64,000 bases of DNA, from the NCBI GenBank assembly GCA_020226215.1, contig CM035231.1:48946876-49010875 (forward strand), written 5' to 3'. This stretch comes from Sindora glabra. Its lineage: Eukaryota; Streptophyta; Magnoliopsida; Fabales; Fabaceae. Below are positions 37,820 to 51,097 of this stretch, one piece after another. The position numbers and the translations under genes are program-made. Every line of letters begins with the position of its first letter. Position 1 is the first letter of the stretch. The notes under the pieces are model-generated. The model searched no databases. It was not told the DNA's origin and was given only the letters and a program-made list of their open reading frames with translations.

Positions 37820-40145
37820 TAGGAGAAACTTATTCACAATCCTTCTTTGCCTCACAACTTCAATGAAGGGCCATCAAATTACAATCCTTACCTTACTGGA
37901 ATGAATAATCAAAATGAATATGGACAACCGTTTGACACCCCTAATGCTAACTATGCTCTCAAGCTATGTTTTTCACAGCTCCATTATGGTTTAATTTAAC
38001 AACCCTTTTTCTCAGAGGGAACAGAGAATATAATGGATGAATTTAAACAAGATGATGCTTATAATGATGTTCCTGAGGGATTTAACAGTGATGATGACAA
38101 CTATTACAATGATAATGGTGGAGAAGACATTACAGATACACTCCTAATAACTCCGATCAGCTAATATATGGAAGCGACCGCTGCCTTTTTTTCTCGAGTA
38201 AATGTAGAAGCCATCGTGAGTGATGATTACCCCGTAATAGGAGATGACATGAATATAAATGACAATCAGGAGCTATATGTGGGTTTGCGATACCTAGATC
38301 AGAAGTTATTTCGACGTGCAATGAAGATATCCTCCATTCGAAACCACCACACATTTTGTGTGCATTACTTTTTGGCTAAATATGAAGAATATTGATGCCC
38401 TTACTATGGTGTACAATGCAATTAGAGGGTTAGAGTATGGCATAAGCCAAGAAAGAATTATTGGGAGATATCTAAATACAGTGGGCCTCACTCGTGTGCA
38501 TTTTCTTCTCTTTCTTGAGACCATCTAAAACTGGACGTAGATGTTATTTCATCGTACATTGTGGCTATGGTGATTGAAAACCTAAGCGTATCTATTCGAG
38601 AAGTCATTGAGTGGATCCACGATATTTTTAGGTATTCTGTCTCTTACAAGAAGGCATGGAAAGGTAAATAACAAGCCATCGCTTTTACCTTTAGGAGTTG
38701 GGAAAAGTCGTATACCATATTGCTGAGGTGGCTGGCCATAATGCGAAACTTCAATCCTGAGTTTTACTTTGAGGTTATTAGCAGAGAATGCCTACTAAGC
38801 AATTCTGATGATGAGTCAGTCGCAATGTCCCATTGAGTGTAGTGATATGCTTATTTATATTATACTATTGCAATGCAGATTATTTGGCGCCCTTATGACA
38901 TTCCCGATGTACAACAACTAATATCAGGATATTGCTTAATCTCACCTAACATATGGCTAGCATCAGTCCCTGTCATTTGCTTACACATTGTGGAATGGCA
39001 CCACGCAGATCATGTGTTGCGCTAGTTTGGTAGGTGCTAGCCAATCCCGTAGGAGCCATTCAATCTCGATTCTTATCATACCTTGCAGCTTCGAGGTAAA
39101 ATATAAAAAAACTAGCAAGAAGAATATATCACTTTCATTGCTGCTTGGAATGCATGGTGCAGCACACTTTCATTGACGAAAATGGCCTCAGATCCTCTCG
39201 GTCATGACTCGGGCTCTATGAGGTAATACTAAAGACATACCAGATGGTGAATTCATCTAGTCAGTGATGGTCTGGGATTTGTGGTAACCTTTCATAACTC
39301 ATACACTTTTATGCTTGCATCTTCTCACTATGACAATAATAAATTGTAATGATATACTTCTTTACAAGCTGATGTAGTTGAGAGACTACGTAGACTGAGT
39401 ATTGATGAATCACCATCTCAAGGTTATAGCCAATTTAGAGAGACGGTGAATCAAGAATGTAGTCTTATGCTATGTACATTGGGAAAGCATTGAGACATGA
39501 CAGCTTCCCAGCTTACTTATTCGGCAACTGAACTACCAAGACCACCCATTTTCGAGCTTAGGTGAGGTAGGAGAAGCCACGGATTCATATCTTTCAGGGA
39601 CCTTATTTTGCTTAAGGACGGGGATGATGATGAAAGTATCTTACAAGGTCACCCACCGATGACACAAGCAAGTATCCCTTCCTTATACACCCTTCTATTG
39701 ACGCAGGCGAATATAGAAGGTGTAGGTTTATCAAGTTATACCCCCCAGTGTAGTTCTTTGCAGGTGATGATGCTAGCCCGTCGTACAGTATCCCACCACT
39801 GCCACAGCACCCTCATTATGCTTCCTAGTCCTCGTTCTTCACCCCATCGCCTTCACTTTCATTTGAAAAAGTCCTTAGTTCATTAATATAGTTTTTGGCT
39901 GACCTGTTTCCATTCACTACTGACTATGCTAGCAGATCCCTATACCAGCAGCAATAGGGGTTTTCCACCCCGAAAACCTTGTTCCACCATTTCAATCCTC
40001 TTCTTGGGACTTGAACTCTCCACCCTTCAGGGGTCAAATGAACCCAACTCATGCAGATGATGATGGTGAAAATGATAGAGATGAACAGGACCATACCCTA
40101 GCTCGATGACCGCAATGAGTAAGGCGATGCCCTCGGTATGAGACT
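37820..40145 (+). pseudogene. Mutator-like N-terminal region joined to a plant mobile domain (decayed)
   Basis: Translation across frames gives, in order: an acidic Asp/Asn-rich linker (38,035-38,150); a MuDR-type N-terminal domain (DNQELYVGLRYLDQKLFRRA and MKISSIRNHHTF, 38,260-38,356; CPYYGVQCN, 38,397-38,423; ISKYSGPHSCAF, about 38,470-38,505; FRYSVSYKKAWKGK, about 38,630-38,667; WEKSYTILLRWLAIM, about 38,700-38,745); then, across an acceptor-like ttgcaatgcag, a plant mobile domain (IIWRPYDIPDVQQL, VEWHHADHVLRQFGRC, EYITFIAAWNAW, 38,880-39,160). A further piece with ADVVERLRRLSIDESPSQGY lies at 39,370-39,430. An Arg-rich end (PRYETRS) closes near 40,145. Several stops and frame changes show it is dead. 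The DDE catalytic core normally between the two halves is not visible. Terminal inverted repeats were not resolved. Confidence 0.75.
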
Positions 40146-40149
40146 AGGA

Positions 40150-42425
40150 GTTATTATTTTGGCAATTGAGTTTTTCATTATTGTATTATAGTGTTGTATA
40201 CAATTTTTTATTTAATCGATACATAACCTTTTTACTTCAGATTTAACACTCTTTCACATTTCATTAATCATATTATCCAATTAAATTATACAAATTGACG
40301 ATCAGATGTTTTAATTACCCTTATTAATTCAAATCACATTTGTGAATTATTTCTATTTATTATCATGTTATTTATAATTCGTTATAACACCCAAAAATAG
40401 CGCTCTTCATGGTGTCCATTTAAAATTATGCTTACATGTAATTCTACAAAATGATGCTAGTTACTCATCTAGATGTAACTATAGGAAATAATAGATACTA
40501 AATTTTACACCGTATAATTTCAAAATTTTGGACCTCACGGATTGAATTTTACTAAACTTGTACATAGTATTCTACTACCATAATTCACTAAGGATTTATC
40601 AAGTGATGTGTTTTTTTCCTTTTCATAAGATTTACAACATTAGAATGTATAAAGGTCGGCTTCTTGACCACGGCACTTAACTAAACCCTAAACATATTCC
40701 CCTTATACAACACAACAAATTAAATCATATCCTGATTGTCTAAAAATTACTCTATAACTTTTAATGAGGTTTATTTTATTATGAAAATTACCTTAATTAA
40801 TTGAATTAAGAATACATTATATAGTTAAATAATAGTGTAATGACATGAACCATAGTTGAAAAAAAATTCAAAACTTCCATCGCATGTACTACTGAAAATT
40901 TATTGTTTCAAATAATTGTAATGATTGGAACTACTTAGAAACTTGGGCTTTATGACCAGTATTTGCGATTTTCAAAACAACATTATTTTCGTGATACAGA
41001 TTATGTTCTAATTTCATGTTAAGTTAAAGAATGTTATGAAAATATACATCACAATGGAATAAAATATTTTTTATAAATTTTATGTCATATTTTATATCTT
41101 CTAACTAATAAGTCTACAAAAGAATAACCTCAAATCTGTATTCATTGAAATTTTAATTATTCCAACGATTTTTTTAATAGCTACCAATTTTATTATATTA
41201 TATGTATTATACAATATTATGATAGTTAATAAAATTATTAGTTATTATTTAAAATCTTGATAATCAGTCTCAAAGAAAAATTTAGTATGCCAAACATTAT
41301 CTTAAATATAAATTAAGAAAAGATTAAATATAAAATAACAATAGGGCAACAAATTAAAAATAAGTAATGTTTTTAAATAAATGGATCCAAAGAAAGAAAA
41401 ATAAGTATAAATTACAGTAAAATGTCAAATATGTCAAGATTAAATAAATTAAAAATTTTAATATACATTACAATATGATAAAACAATATTAAGGAATTTT
41501 TTCATGACTTAAGTCTTTCAAATAACAAGTTTACAAGAGAATATATAAAAATTTATATTTAATATGATATTAATTGTTCCAGTGATCTTACAATAGTTAC
41601 TAATTTCATTACATTATATATATTGTACAATTTTACAACAGTTGATAATGTTATTGATTACTATTTAGAACATTCGATTAAAAGTAAGGAGATTAAAATA
41701 AAAAAAAATCCTCTTTCTTCTCTTTTCAGTCCTTCTCATTCCCTAAAATCAATTTCTTGTTATTTTTATCGTGCCTTTCCATTATAACTTAATCTAATGA
41801 TTTTAACCCAATTTGACCAAAATCTGTATCAATATCCACTTTTTTAATAATAAAAGTTGCACTAATATCATTACATTATAACTAAGCCAGTGAATATGTT
41901 TGGATATATATATGTATATATTTTTTTTCACAAATTATTTTTAAATTTCATCAAATATAAAATGGATAATAATTATGAAGCAAAAAATAAATTTTTTTGT
42001 TTGATTATAAAATTAATATTAATATATTATAGAATATTTGAAAGTTTTATATTTTCTATTTTAAAATTTTAAATTTAATTTAAAATTTTAATTTTAAAAA
42101 AAATTATAAAAGTGATCAATAGACAATTACTTATACTTTTTACAAATATAAAGGGAAAAAAATAAATTTTAAAAATAATTAACTAACAGACCTATCATTT
42201 TTAAGAGCTCCACTTAATCACTTACTTAATAACATAAAATTTTTGATTAATTTTATCAGAATAACAAGAGTGAAAATGTCGAGACTCGATTATAAAAGAT
42301 AAAATTACTTACTTCATTTTTAAAATTATATTGCACTGGCTAAGTCATCTTTAGATTATATCAAATAATTAATTATTTATAAATAATAATTTATATAAAT
42401 AATTTTATTATTAAATATTTTAAAA
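40150..42425. other. AT-rich intergenic region, nothing recognised
   Basis: No coding fragments. Short similar phrases recur at 41,150-41,240 and 41,560-41,660 (tttatattatatgtatt-type words followed by gttaataatgttatt), suggesting an old internal duplication of about 410 bp. Confidence 0.4.
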
Positions 42426-42430
42426 AAAAT

Positions 42431-42705
42431 TATTTACATAAATTATTATTTAAATATGCCATCGATTATTTAATATAATTTAAAAATTATAATTATTGAT
42501 TTTATATAAAGTCAAAAAAGAGATTAATAATTTTATTAATATTAAATTAGGTGAAATATATAATAGTTATAATTGTGTAAAAGTTATTTATATAAATTAT
42601 TATTTAAATATGCTATCGATTATTTAATATAATTTAAAAATCATAATTACTGATTTTATATAAAGTCAAAAAAGAGATTAATAATTTTATTAATATAAAT
42701 TTAGG
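42431..42705. repeat. Tandem duplication, 154-bp period
   Basis: Two units start at 42,431 and 42,585 with tattta-ataaattattatt and share atatgccatcgattatttaat and ttttatataaagtcaaaaaag almost exactly. A (TA)n tract with an internal acgg interruption follows (42,707-42,741). Confidence 0.85.
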
Positions 42706-42744
42706 TTATATATATATACGGGTATATATATATATATATATAAA

Positions 42745-43260
42745 GGCAAGGGGAAATTTGTTGGCAACAAAACCTGCGGCCTGTCACGGAAATGGTAGAA
42801 AAAAGACAGAAAAAAAATATATATCATGGGGGGATGCCCTATGATTCAGTCGTACTGATCATGGGCCTCCCTGATCACTTAATTAAGCATTCCGAGAAAT
42901 AATTTTTCAAACACAGTATTTGAGAAAAGTAGTAGTACTTTGGTCAAAAAGCCTGCCTTCATATCTAAATTTGTCATAATGATTACTTCGTTTTTTGTAA
43001 AAAGAGATCCTAACCTGATAATAAATCAAAATTCATACTAAATTAAATAACGCGGTACATTAAATTTGTATAAATTCATGCACACATCTGTGTAAAAAAT
43101 TCACAAATGCTTTTTTTTTTTATTTTAGGCACACATTTATGTAAAAAGTTAAAGTTTTTCTCCTTTGTCCAAAAAATTTTGACAAGGTTGCTACGTTGTC
43201 TTTAAAATCCTGACTCGACATTGACTTGGATTGGACATAAAAATAGTTGGCAAGGACTTC
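42745..43260. other. Intergenic, upstream of the WDR43-like promoter
   Basis: The AT content falls from 42,740 on. No coding frame was recognised; the word gcacacat-tatgtaaaaa is duplicated at 43,081-43,099 and 43,128-43,146. Confidence 0.4.
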
Positions 43261-43270
43261 CTCTTACTGT

Positions 43271-43321
43271 TGGGCCACATTTGTCAAGCCCATTTCAATG
43301 GATTCATTGCCATCCAGCCCA
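43271..43321 (+). promoter_or_regulatory. Three site II (TGGGCY) motifs upstream of the WDR43-like gene
   Basis: TGGGCC at 43,271 and the complement of TGGGCT (AGCCCA) at 43,287 and 43,316 lie within 51 bp, about 370-420 bp before the ATG and just before the likely transcript start. Site II elements (TCP-factor targets) are known to be enriched in promoters of plant ribosomal-protein and ribosome-biogenesis genes, which fits the predicted role. The truncated copy at 20,950 has no such cluster. Confidence 0.55.
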
Positions 43322-43689
43322 CATGACTTCCCGTTAAAAGAGTCCGCCCCCCCAACACTCTTCATATATGCATGACCGCGCAGCAACTGGCGCGGCGGTG
43401 CCTCACATTGCCAACCATCTGTTCAATTTGCGGTGTTTGCTTACTCGAGCCTCTGTTTTGCTTCCCTCAGAATACTCCTTCTTCTTTGCTACTTCTCTAC
43501 ATCCACGCATTCTCTGTCGACTTCGTTTCCTACCTCGAACTCTTTCATAAGCATTTTTTAAATTTGTTTGCACTCTCTATGCGGTTTCTCTGTAAGTAGC
43601 TTTTTTTTCTATACTTTTTCAACCATCCTTTATTTGGTTTATACTTTTTTGAATCTTCTGACTTTGGTTACTCTGAGTGTTTCAGGATC

Positions 43690-46600
43690 ATGGGTTCAAC
43701 AAATATCAGAGACATTTTGACAGCATTTAGTCCTCCTTTAGATTATTTTGCTATCAGTGCTGGTGATGGTCGTGTAAAGGTAGCTGTTTCTTTAGGATTA
43801 GAGCTTTTAAAAAAAATTAGAGTGAGGAATATATCTTTAGGATTACATAGGCTGCACTTGCATCTCTGGCCTCGTAAGTTTGATATTGTACACGCCTGCC
43901 GAAAGAGAAAGGGTTGAAAAGTAATTCAAGAATATGGTTTGAATTAGGTTTGGTAAAGATTAAGTTAGTTTTTACATGGTAAAAAATTGAGAAATTTTTA
44001 TGTTTTTGGGTCATGATTCATGATATAGCTAGATAAACCGTTGGTCATTGAGTTGAATATCACCATATTGTTAGGTTAGCAGCTTATCTGTTTCGCTTTC
44101 ATGTTTTTGGTTAATTCATTCATTGCCTTTGTTATTCTCCCTTCCTCGAGGCTATAAACCAGTTCGGGCTCAATTTTTTAGATTCATGCTGGTTCTCTGC
44201 TTAATTGCTTCATCATGTGCATATTGGCGGGATTCAAATTACTTTTATCCTTTCTAAACTAGAAAATAAATCGTGTGTCAACTTATATTTTTTTATGCTA
44301 TTATTTTTTATTGACCGAAGAAGTGTTTTTGTTTAAAAGTTGATTTGTATTTCTCTGTATAGATATGGGATACAGTGAAGGGCCAGGTGCAGACGGAGTT
44401 TGCAGGCATCCCGTCTTCTGATGCAACGAGTATATATGATAGATCCATCAAGGGGCATCTTTCAATAGATTATACATGCATGACGTGGTTGTCTTTGGAA
44501 AGAAAGGTTTGTTGGTTTACTGGAAATATGTCATATAACTTTCTTTCCCTTGGAGTAAGCTTCTCTTGATATCTCCGATTATTTCAGAAGAAAAGGAAGC
44601 ATGGATCCTCGTTGTTAGTTCTTGGAACAGGCAGTGGTGACGTATTAGCATACGACATTTCTGCTGGTCAATTAAATTGGCAGATTAGTGACTGCCATCC
44701 TGGGTGGGTCATAAACTTCTACTTGTCCTTGGATGTGAAATATAATTACCAATTGCGTTATTATATTATTTTGATGGAAGATAGTGGATTTAATGTTATT
44801 TGTAGATTCTGTACTATATAAACAATAATATTTGGATGTAATGAATGACTTTCTAAAAATTTGCCATATATGACTACGATAGTAGCCTTTGCTGTCTACT
44901 TTGTTGCCTTTGAAGGATTTGTTAATTCCTTTATGATTTTGGTGGAAAGTAGGAAATATTTTGTTTAGAGTGACAGGTTTTAGTTCTATGTTCCTGTGTA
45001 AGAATTTAATGTTCAGTTGTCTTTGCCAACCTCTTTTTCTCTATTTTTGCCAATGTAAATGCAGGGGCGTGAGAGCCATTTCATCCTCTGCAAATGGCGC
45101 TTGTATTTATACTGCAGGTGCTGATGGAATGGTATGCAAGATTGATTCTGTGACAGGAAACCTGTTGGATAAGTTTCAGGCTTCTACAAAGGCAATATCT
45201 TGTATGTCCGTGTCTTCTGGTATGTATCCATCTGAACCTTTGCAGTACTCTTGGTCATTTACTACATGAAATGAATTTAATCATTGTTCTGCCAAGCCCT
45301 GGTGTGTGGACACTAGCTGAATCAATCTAAAATTTATAATTAATTTTCATTATATTTTAGAGTTAATTGCCTTATGTGCCAAAGATGGCAAAAGAGGAAA
45401 GGAGCTGGAATGAGACATAGGTTCAATGAAAATTATGGGGTTTCTTCTGCATTATAAGTGACAATAATATACGGATAAGAAAAATTTTGTTTTTGTGTTC
45501 ATGTTATAAGATTCAATAATCTGCATTTAATTATGAGATGTAGGCTTCATTGTGTTTGTCTTATATATTTTATCATTAGAATAGAAAACAGCAGTTTTTA
45601 CATTGTCATGCTTTTGTAGTACCAAGTCGCAGTCAGTCAGTTATAAGCCTTTATTTAGGATTAATCTGCAATATTCTGGCTTATGCTTTTTGCTCATCAT
45701 TTTTTCTACTTCATTGGTGTAACTAATGTCAGATGGGAAGACATTAGCTACTGCAGCAGCACAATTGAAGATTTTCAACTGTCACAGTAAAAAAAAGATA
45801 CAAAAGTTCTCTGGTCATCCTGTGAGTATCATGTATTTCTCTCCATAGAGGCATATGCATGTGTATACTTTGTCAATGCCCTTTTCGATTTGTCCCTAAA
45901 TGTTGGCATGGCATTTCCTTTCTAGTCATCTTTGTTATGATTCTGCTATTTTCTTATCAATTGTTCTTGATTGAAAGGGTTCTGTTCGGTTTATGGGCTT
46001 CACTGAAGATGGGAAGTATATCCTCTCATCTGCAGTTGGTGAAAGATATGTTGCAGTTTGGAGGATAGATGGTGTCAAAAAGCAGTCAGCAAGTTGTGTT
46101 CTTGGGATGGATCACCCTGCTGTCTTTCTGGATAGCTGGTGTGTTGACAGTGGGGAACTTGATGAATCTGGTATATGTGTATTGGCTATCTCAGAAGTTG
46201 GTGTATGTTATTTTTGGTTTGGAAATAATTTTGAGGAACTGCACAATGCAATACCCACAAAAATATCAATATCTGTGGAAGATATATCGTCAAAAATTTA
46301 CAAGGGAGTGTTACCTGCAATATATGCTGCAAAATTACGAGGCATTCAAAAACCTACAACTGGGCAGGTTTTTCTTGTTTATGGGTCACTTGTAAAACCA
46401 TCATTTCAAAAAGTACTAGTGCATTCTGGCACAGACATAAAGTTGAATCTCTCCCATGATGGTGTGCTGCTTCCAATGAGTCAGTCTCTCAAGTCTAAGA
46501 AGAGGATCAATGCACAAAAGGGTAAGACTTCATGATTCATGTCATTTTAGGAGTTGTTTCTAATGAGTAATGTCTTATTTATCAATTTATAGCTTTTATA

Positions 46601-49600
46601 CTTGCTTTGATATGGATAACCTTGTCAATTGATTCTCTTAATTAATATATTTTTTATCCTTTTACAAATAATTTTTTTTTTTTTTTTGGGGGGATTCTTG
46701 ATTTTAGTATCTGTTAACTGTTGATCTTTTATTTTGACAGTTACTGCACTAGACCGAGCTAATGCAGAGGAAGCCTTCCACCCAATTCCCAAGGTTTTCC
46801 ATTCTAATGTGATAAAAGCATTTCAAGATTCTTCAGAAGCTGAGAGTCTCGAGAGTGAAGGTACTCCTACCGTTTCTCTTTATGTGTTAATATAATTTTA
46901 TAATGTGTCATTTCTTGATTGACTGAGAATACTTTCTTCTTGGAGGTGCAGGTGACTAGTGTATTTCTTTTCTAAATAACAAGTGGTGTGTTTTATTTTA
47001 TTCTTGTAATTGGAAGTTTATTCTAATTAAGTACATGTTGGAGTTTTTCATATCCAATCTGGAGAACAAAATTGTACCCTATGGTGATCGGGTCTGAAAT
47101 ACAGGCAGCAAGATCTGAATTTGTATCACTACTTGTTGGTTTGTTAACATATTTGGACTACTTTCCTATTTATGTTTTAGAAATGTGCCTAATGTGATAT
47201 GTTTTTCTCAATAATATCCTTTCAGTGGTAATCTAATAAATATTGAAAGGATATTGTTATACCTTTTTTTTTATTTTAAATTTCCATAGACAGATTTAAA
47301 AGCATTCTAAGCTTTTAATATCACTTATGAATTATGATCAATGACAGCCCGTCATTTGATGTGGAAATTTTGTGCAAGGATCAAACCATTTTAACATGAT
47401 TGATGACTTGGTGTTATTTGTGAATTTTAATTCTTTCATTATCCACCTCCAGTTGATCTGACTATATTTCTCTGTGGATAGAAGTTCAGTAGTTAGTATT
47501 GTAAACAGCATTGCTGAATTGGTTGGTTGGTGTTATCTCCTTCATTAGTCAATTCAATTTTTATTGTTTTGGTCTCCATTTTTCTGGACTTTGCAATTCC
47601 CTCGTTTCTATTATTTAGTATATTGTGGAAGATGAAGTGGTACTTCTGCTTGGCCTATTCTGTTGACTTGATCAATCTGTGCAGAGATGCACCAAGATGA
47701 GACTGATGTAGTTTGCATGGAGGACCGTCTGAGATCTCTGGGGATCCTGGACAGTGAAAAAGATGTGGCCTCAAATTTGAAATTATGTTCTACATTATTA
47801 AAGGAGATTGATCTTGAAGCTAATATTCCAATGAAGAAGGTTAGTTGTCTTTGTTGTAGTTATCAGTCGGGCCCATTGTTGCTAATTTTGGTATTACTTG
47901 TGAATCCTTCTATCTTTTGTTTGTTTTTTACAATGTTATATTTAAATTATTAGTATTGTCTTCTATATTGCATGCTATTATCATTGGCCCTGAATTTAAG
48001 ATCCATTTATCAGATAAGAGCAGCAGTTTTGTCCATGGTGCCTAGCGAAGCTTACAAGCTACTGGAAGTCTTGTTGGCCTCATGGCAATCAAGGTTTGTT
48101 CTTCTTTACCTTCAAATGCTGACATGTTACTTCTCTAGCCTTGTTGCATTTCCAATTATTTTTGCATGGAATATGGCTATGCTATGATAGCTTTATTGAT
48201 TTGTTGAAATGTAAAAGTGGTTTGTCTGGGAGAGAAGCTGCCTGATGGATGGAATTAGCTATGTCTAGACTACTCTCCAAGTGGAGTCCTTAGCTCTAAT
48301 TTATATCTTTGCAGCCTTATACAAGGTACATGGAACACATAGAATAAGAAGTGACACACGAGATAAATGAGACAAATGGTAATGAAAATTTCCTAGATTT
48401 GACTAAGCATGATAGGATCATGTGTGATAATTAGCTCAAGTGTTTTGGAAGTGTAAGAGGTCATAGCTTGTAATCATGACTAAGAAAGACACTCTGTGGT
48501 TAACAAATCTAAGAATTGGGTGAAATCATATTTCTTCCTGCTTTGAGATGCTTGCCTTAGCTGATGCCCCTCTCAGAAAATGCTTCGGCCGGTACTGAGC
48601 GGCCTTGCACGGTTGGCCGCAATAATTACTATTATTGGTTGAAATAGCATTTGCTGTCCCTTGCCAAGCAAAAAAGGTTGTGCTGGGGTTGGTTGCCATT
48701 GGCAAGATACAATTGCCAGGGCCCTGTGTAGTTTGGCATTGGTAGCATGCATTCTTTTAGAAAATGCATTGGATGTAATGGCTACATGCGTCTTGTATAA
48801 CTGAGTATAGGTATGAGAATTTTTCCCCCCTCAATTTTCCATATAATATATTTCACAGTACAAACTAATATATATTTGGTTTTAGCTATAGCAAAGATAG
48901 GCTCAATTAATAATCATACTGTTATCTTTTAAAGATATTTGCTTTTCTATAGGTGATAGTACTTATGACTATATATTTATGATCTTTGAAATTGAAACAC
49001 TGTCCAACAGGTCGTGTAGCGGAAAGTATGTTCTGCCCTGGATACATAGCATCTTAGTGAACCAGGGTCACGTAATCATGTCTCAGGAATCTGTCACCTG
49101 TATTCTTGATTCCCTTTGTAAGGTATAGCAATAATGGAACTATTGTTAAAGTTGCTTTCTCTTTCACATGTTTCTGTAACTGCAGTTTCAAAACTAATTG
49201 TCAGTTTCCACAATCTGAAATATTAAAACCTAATCACGCAACCTCTGATTTTTGATTTGGTTCTATAAAATATGTTGTGCTCATATGAGAATTAATTAGA
49301 AAACAATATCTTCATTTTGTGGCTTACAATATTTGTGTTTTTTTTTTTTTTCTTTTTATTCTGTTTTGTTCCTTATAATATGCTGTGCTCCTCTGAGAAT
49401 ATATTGGAAAGCAATGTATCATTTTGTGGCCAACGTATTTTCTTGAGTTACTACGATGGTAACCTTTTTTTTTTTTTTATAAATTAAAAAATTTGTTCCG
49501 CAGCATATATCTTTGATTCAAACTACCTTGCTTTTATTTCTTTCCGACTTCTTAGTGCTTGATTTAGGATTTGTTTGGTTTATATAGAAAATAATTTCCC

Positions 49601-51097
49601 TTGTGAACTTGCTAGGAAGTGCTCAAATTGTTTGGTTGACATTAAGAAATTGACATTTCCTAGGAATTGTATTTTATTTGGTTCAACTTTGAACTTCCTA
49701 AGAAGTATTATCAAAATGATTAATATGTCCTTCAAAATTATGATATTAAAAAAAAAGGAAATGTCAATATATTTTAATTGTATATAGTTATCTTTTTTTT
49801 TAAAAAAAAAAACTATATTTCATGATAATTTTTCTAAATTTGTAATTTTTTTTTAATTTACTATGAAAATGTGAAACATATTTATACAAGAAAGTTAAGA
49901 TCTCTACTATATATATATATATATATATCTTGAATCATCTCAATATAAGTTGAAATGGAATATAATTTAGATGAAGAGAAAGTATTAGTTAAATAATTAA
50001 TACAATAAATATAATTAATTACATTAAATTTATGCAAAATATATAAGAAATACACTTTTTTTATTTTTATGATTGAATATTAAAATAATAAATAATAAAG
50101 ATAATAAATTTAAAATGATTAATATAATAGATATATTTGATAAATATAATTCTATATTTTTATTGTGATTAAATTTATGATTATATTTACAATTTATATT
50201 TATGATATTATAGTTAATATTTATTTTATATAATGTTATATAATACTCGTTCTTTCTATTTATTATATATTTAATAAAATAATTATTTCATATAATTAAT
50301 AATTTTATTTAAATATTTATATTTATTATAATTATATTTGTTTTTAATAATTAATAAATTATATTTATTATAATTTTCAAACTCACAATGAAGATAAAAG
50401 GATAAAGTGTTTATTAGTTAAATTGATTAGTATTTTTGTATTTCTATATATAATGACATGGAAGGTTCTTCTTACCAAGGGAGTTATAGGTAAGTATCTT
50501 TTTATATTTTATAAGAAGTTGAACTTCTTTTACTTCTTCCATTTTGACAGTTAGTGATAACTAAACAATATCAGGATTTCCTACTTCCTGGGAAGTTGCA
50601 CTTCCCATGTTGCTTTGTCAACCCAATGACTTACTATTGTAGGTTGTAAACTGTTGTGTACTAATACCTGGGTTTGCAAAAGTTGTATATTCACTTATTC
50701 TGATTATCTGGTGATATCGGGTTCATTCAAGCACTATCACTTCACTTTGAAAAATGTAGAAATAAAACTTGGGGATCTAATTACTGTATGCCGTCTTCCA
50801 GATTTCCAATTCCAGAGGTGCTGCTCTTCAACCTTTGTTACAACTATCAGGCCGTCTGCAACTGGTGACAACACAGGTTTAAATCTTGTTCTTTAATCAA
50901 TGTGATCTTCTTGTGACAGCTATTGGTGTCTAATGGCCTTCCTTGAATTTCTTTTCCAGATTAACAAGGCTTCTAAGAACACAAATCATTCAGTGCATGA
51001 TGTCCAAATGGAAGGAAGTGACGATGAAGATCAAGAGGATGAATATTTTCGTGAGGTAGATGAAGCATCTGAAACAAGCAGTGAGAACGAAAGTTAG
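43690..51097 (+). CDS. WDR43: WDR43/UTP5-like WD40 protein of the SSU processome
   Basis: Twelve coding exons splice in frame: 43690-43779, 44363-44506, 44588-44703, 45065-45219, 45733-45821, 45978-46521, 46741-46860, 47685-47839, 48014-48093, 49011-49122, 50802-50876, 50960-51097, giving 605 aa. All introns are GT-AG. A 5'-UTR intron (43,592-43,685) ends 4 nt before the ATG. Residues 1-330 form WD40 blades (DYFAISAGDGRVKIWD, GVRAISSSANGACIYTAGAD, SGHPGSVRFMGF then YVAVWRIDG). A basic KKRK lies at 79-82. Residues about 425-545 match the Utp12 domain (KLCSTLLKEIDLE, EAYKLLEVLLASW, LPWIHSILVNQG). The tail is Asp/Glu/Ser-rich (EGSDDEDQEDEYF). Length and domain order fit yeast Utp5/human WDR43, a nucleolar U3-snoRNP/t-UTP protein needed for early pre-18S rRNA processing. 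The HIPP gene converges on it. Confidence 0.93.
49567..50630. mobile_element. Probable PIF-like insertion inside WDR43 intron 10
   Basis: Intron 10 (49,123-50,801) is by far the gene's longest. Within it a very AT-rich block is flanked by TTA (49,564-49,566 and 50,631-50,633). The left edge GGATTTGTTTGGTT...ctaggaagtg and the complemented right edge ...ggttgacaaagcaacatgggaagtgcaac share gttTGG/ggttgac and gaagtg words in matching order, though the outermost 12 bases match only about half. The size, 1,064 bp, the TTA flanks and the TTTGTTTGG-type end suggest an old PIF/Harbinger-type element. No coding capacity. Confidence 0.45.

Noticed and set aside
43368..43599. Two overlapping frames (60 and 75 codons) upstream of WDR43
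   Set aside because: They lie in the 5' UTR; a donor at 43,592 and acceptor at 43,685 show that this stretch is spliced leader.
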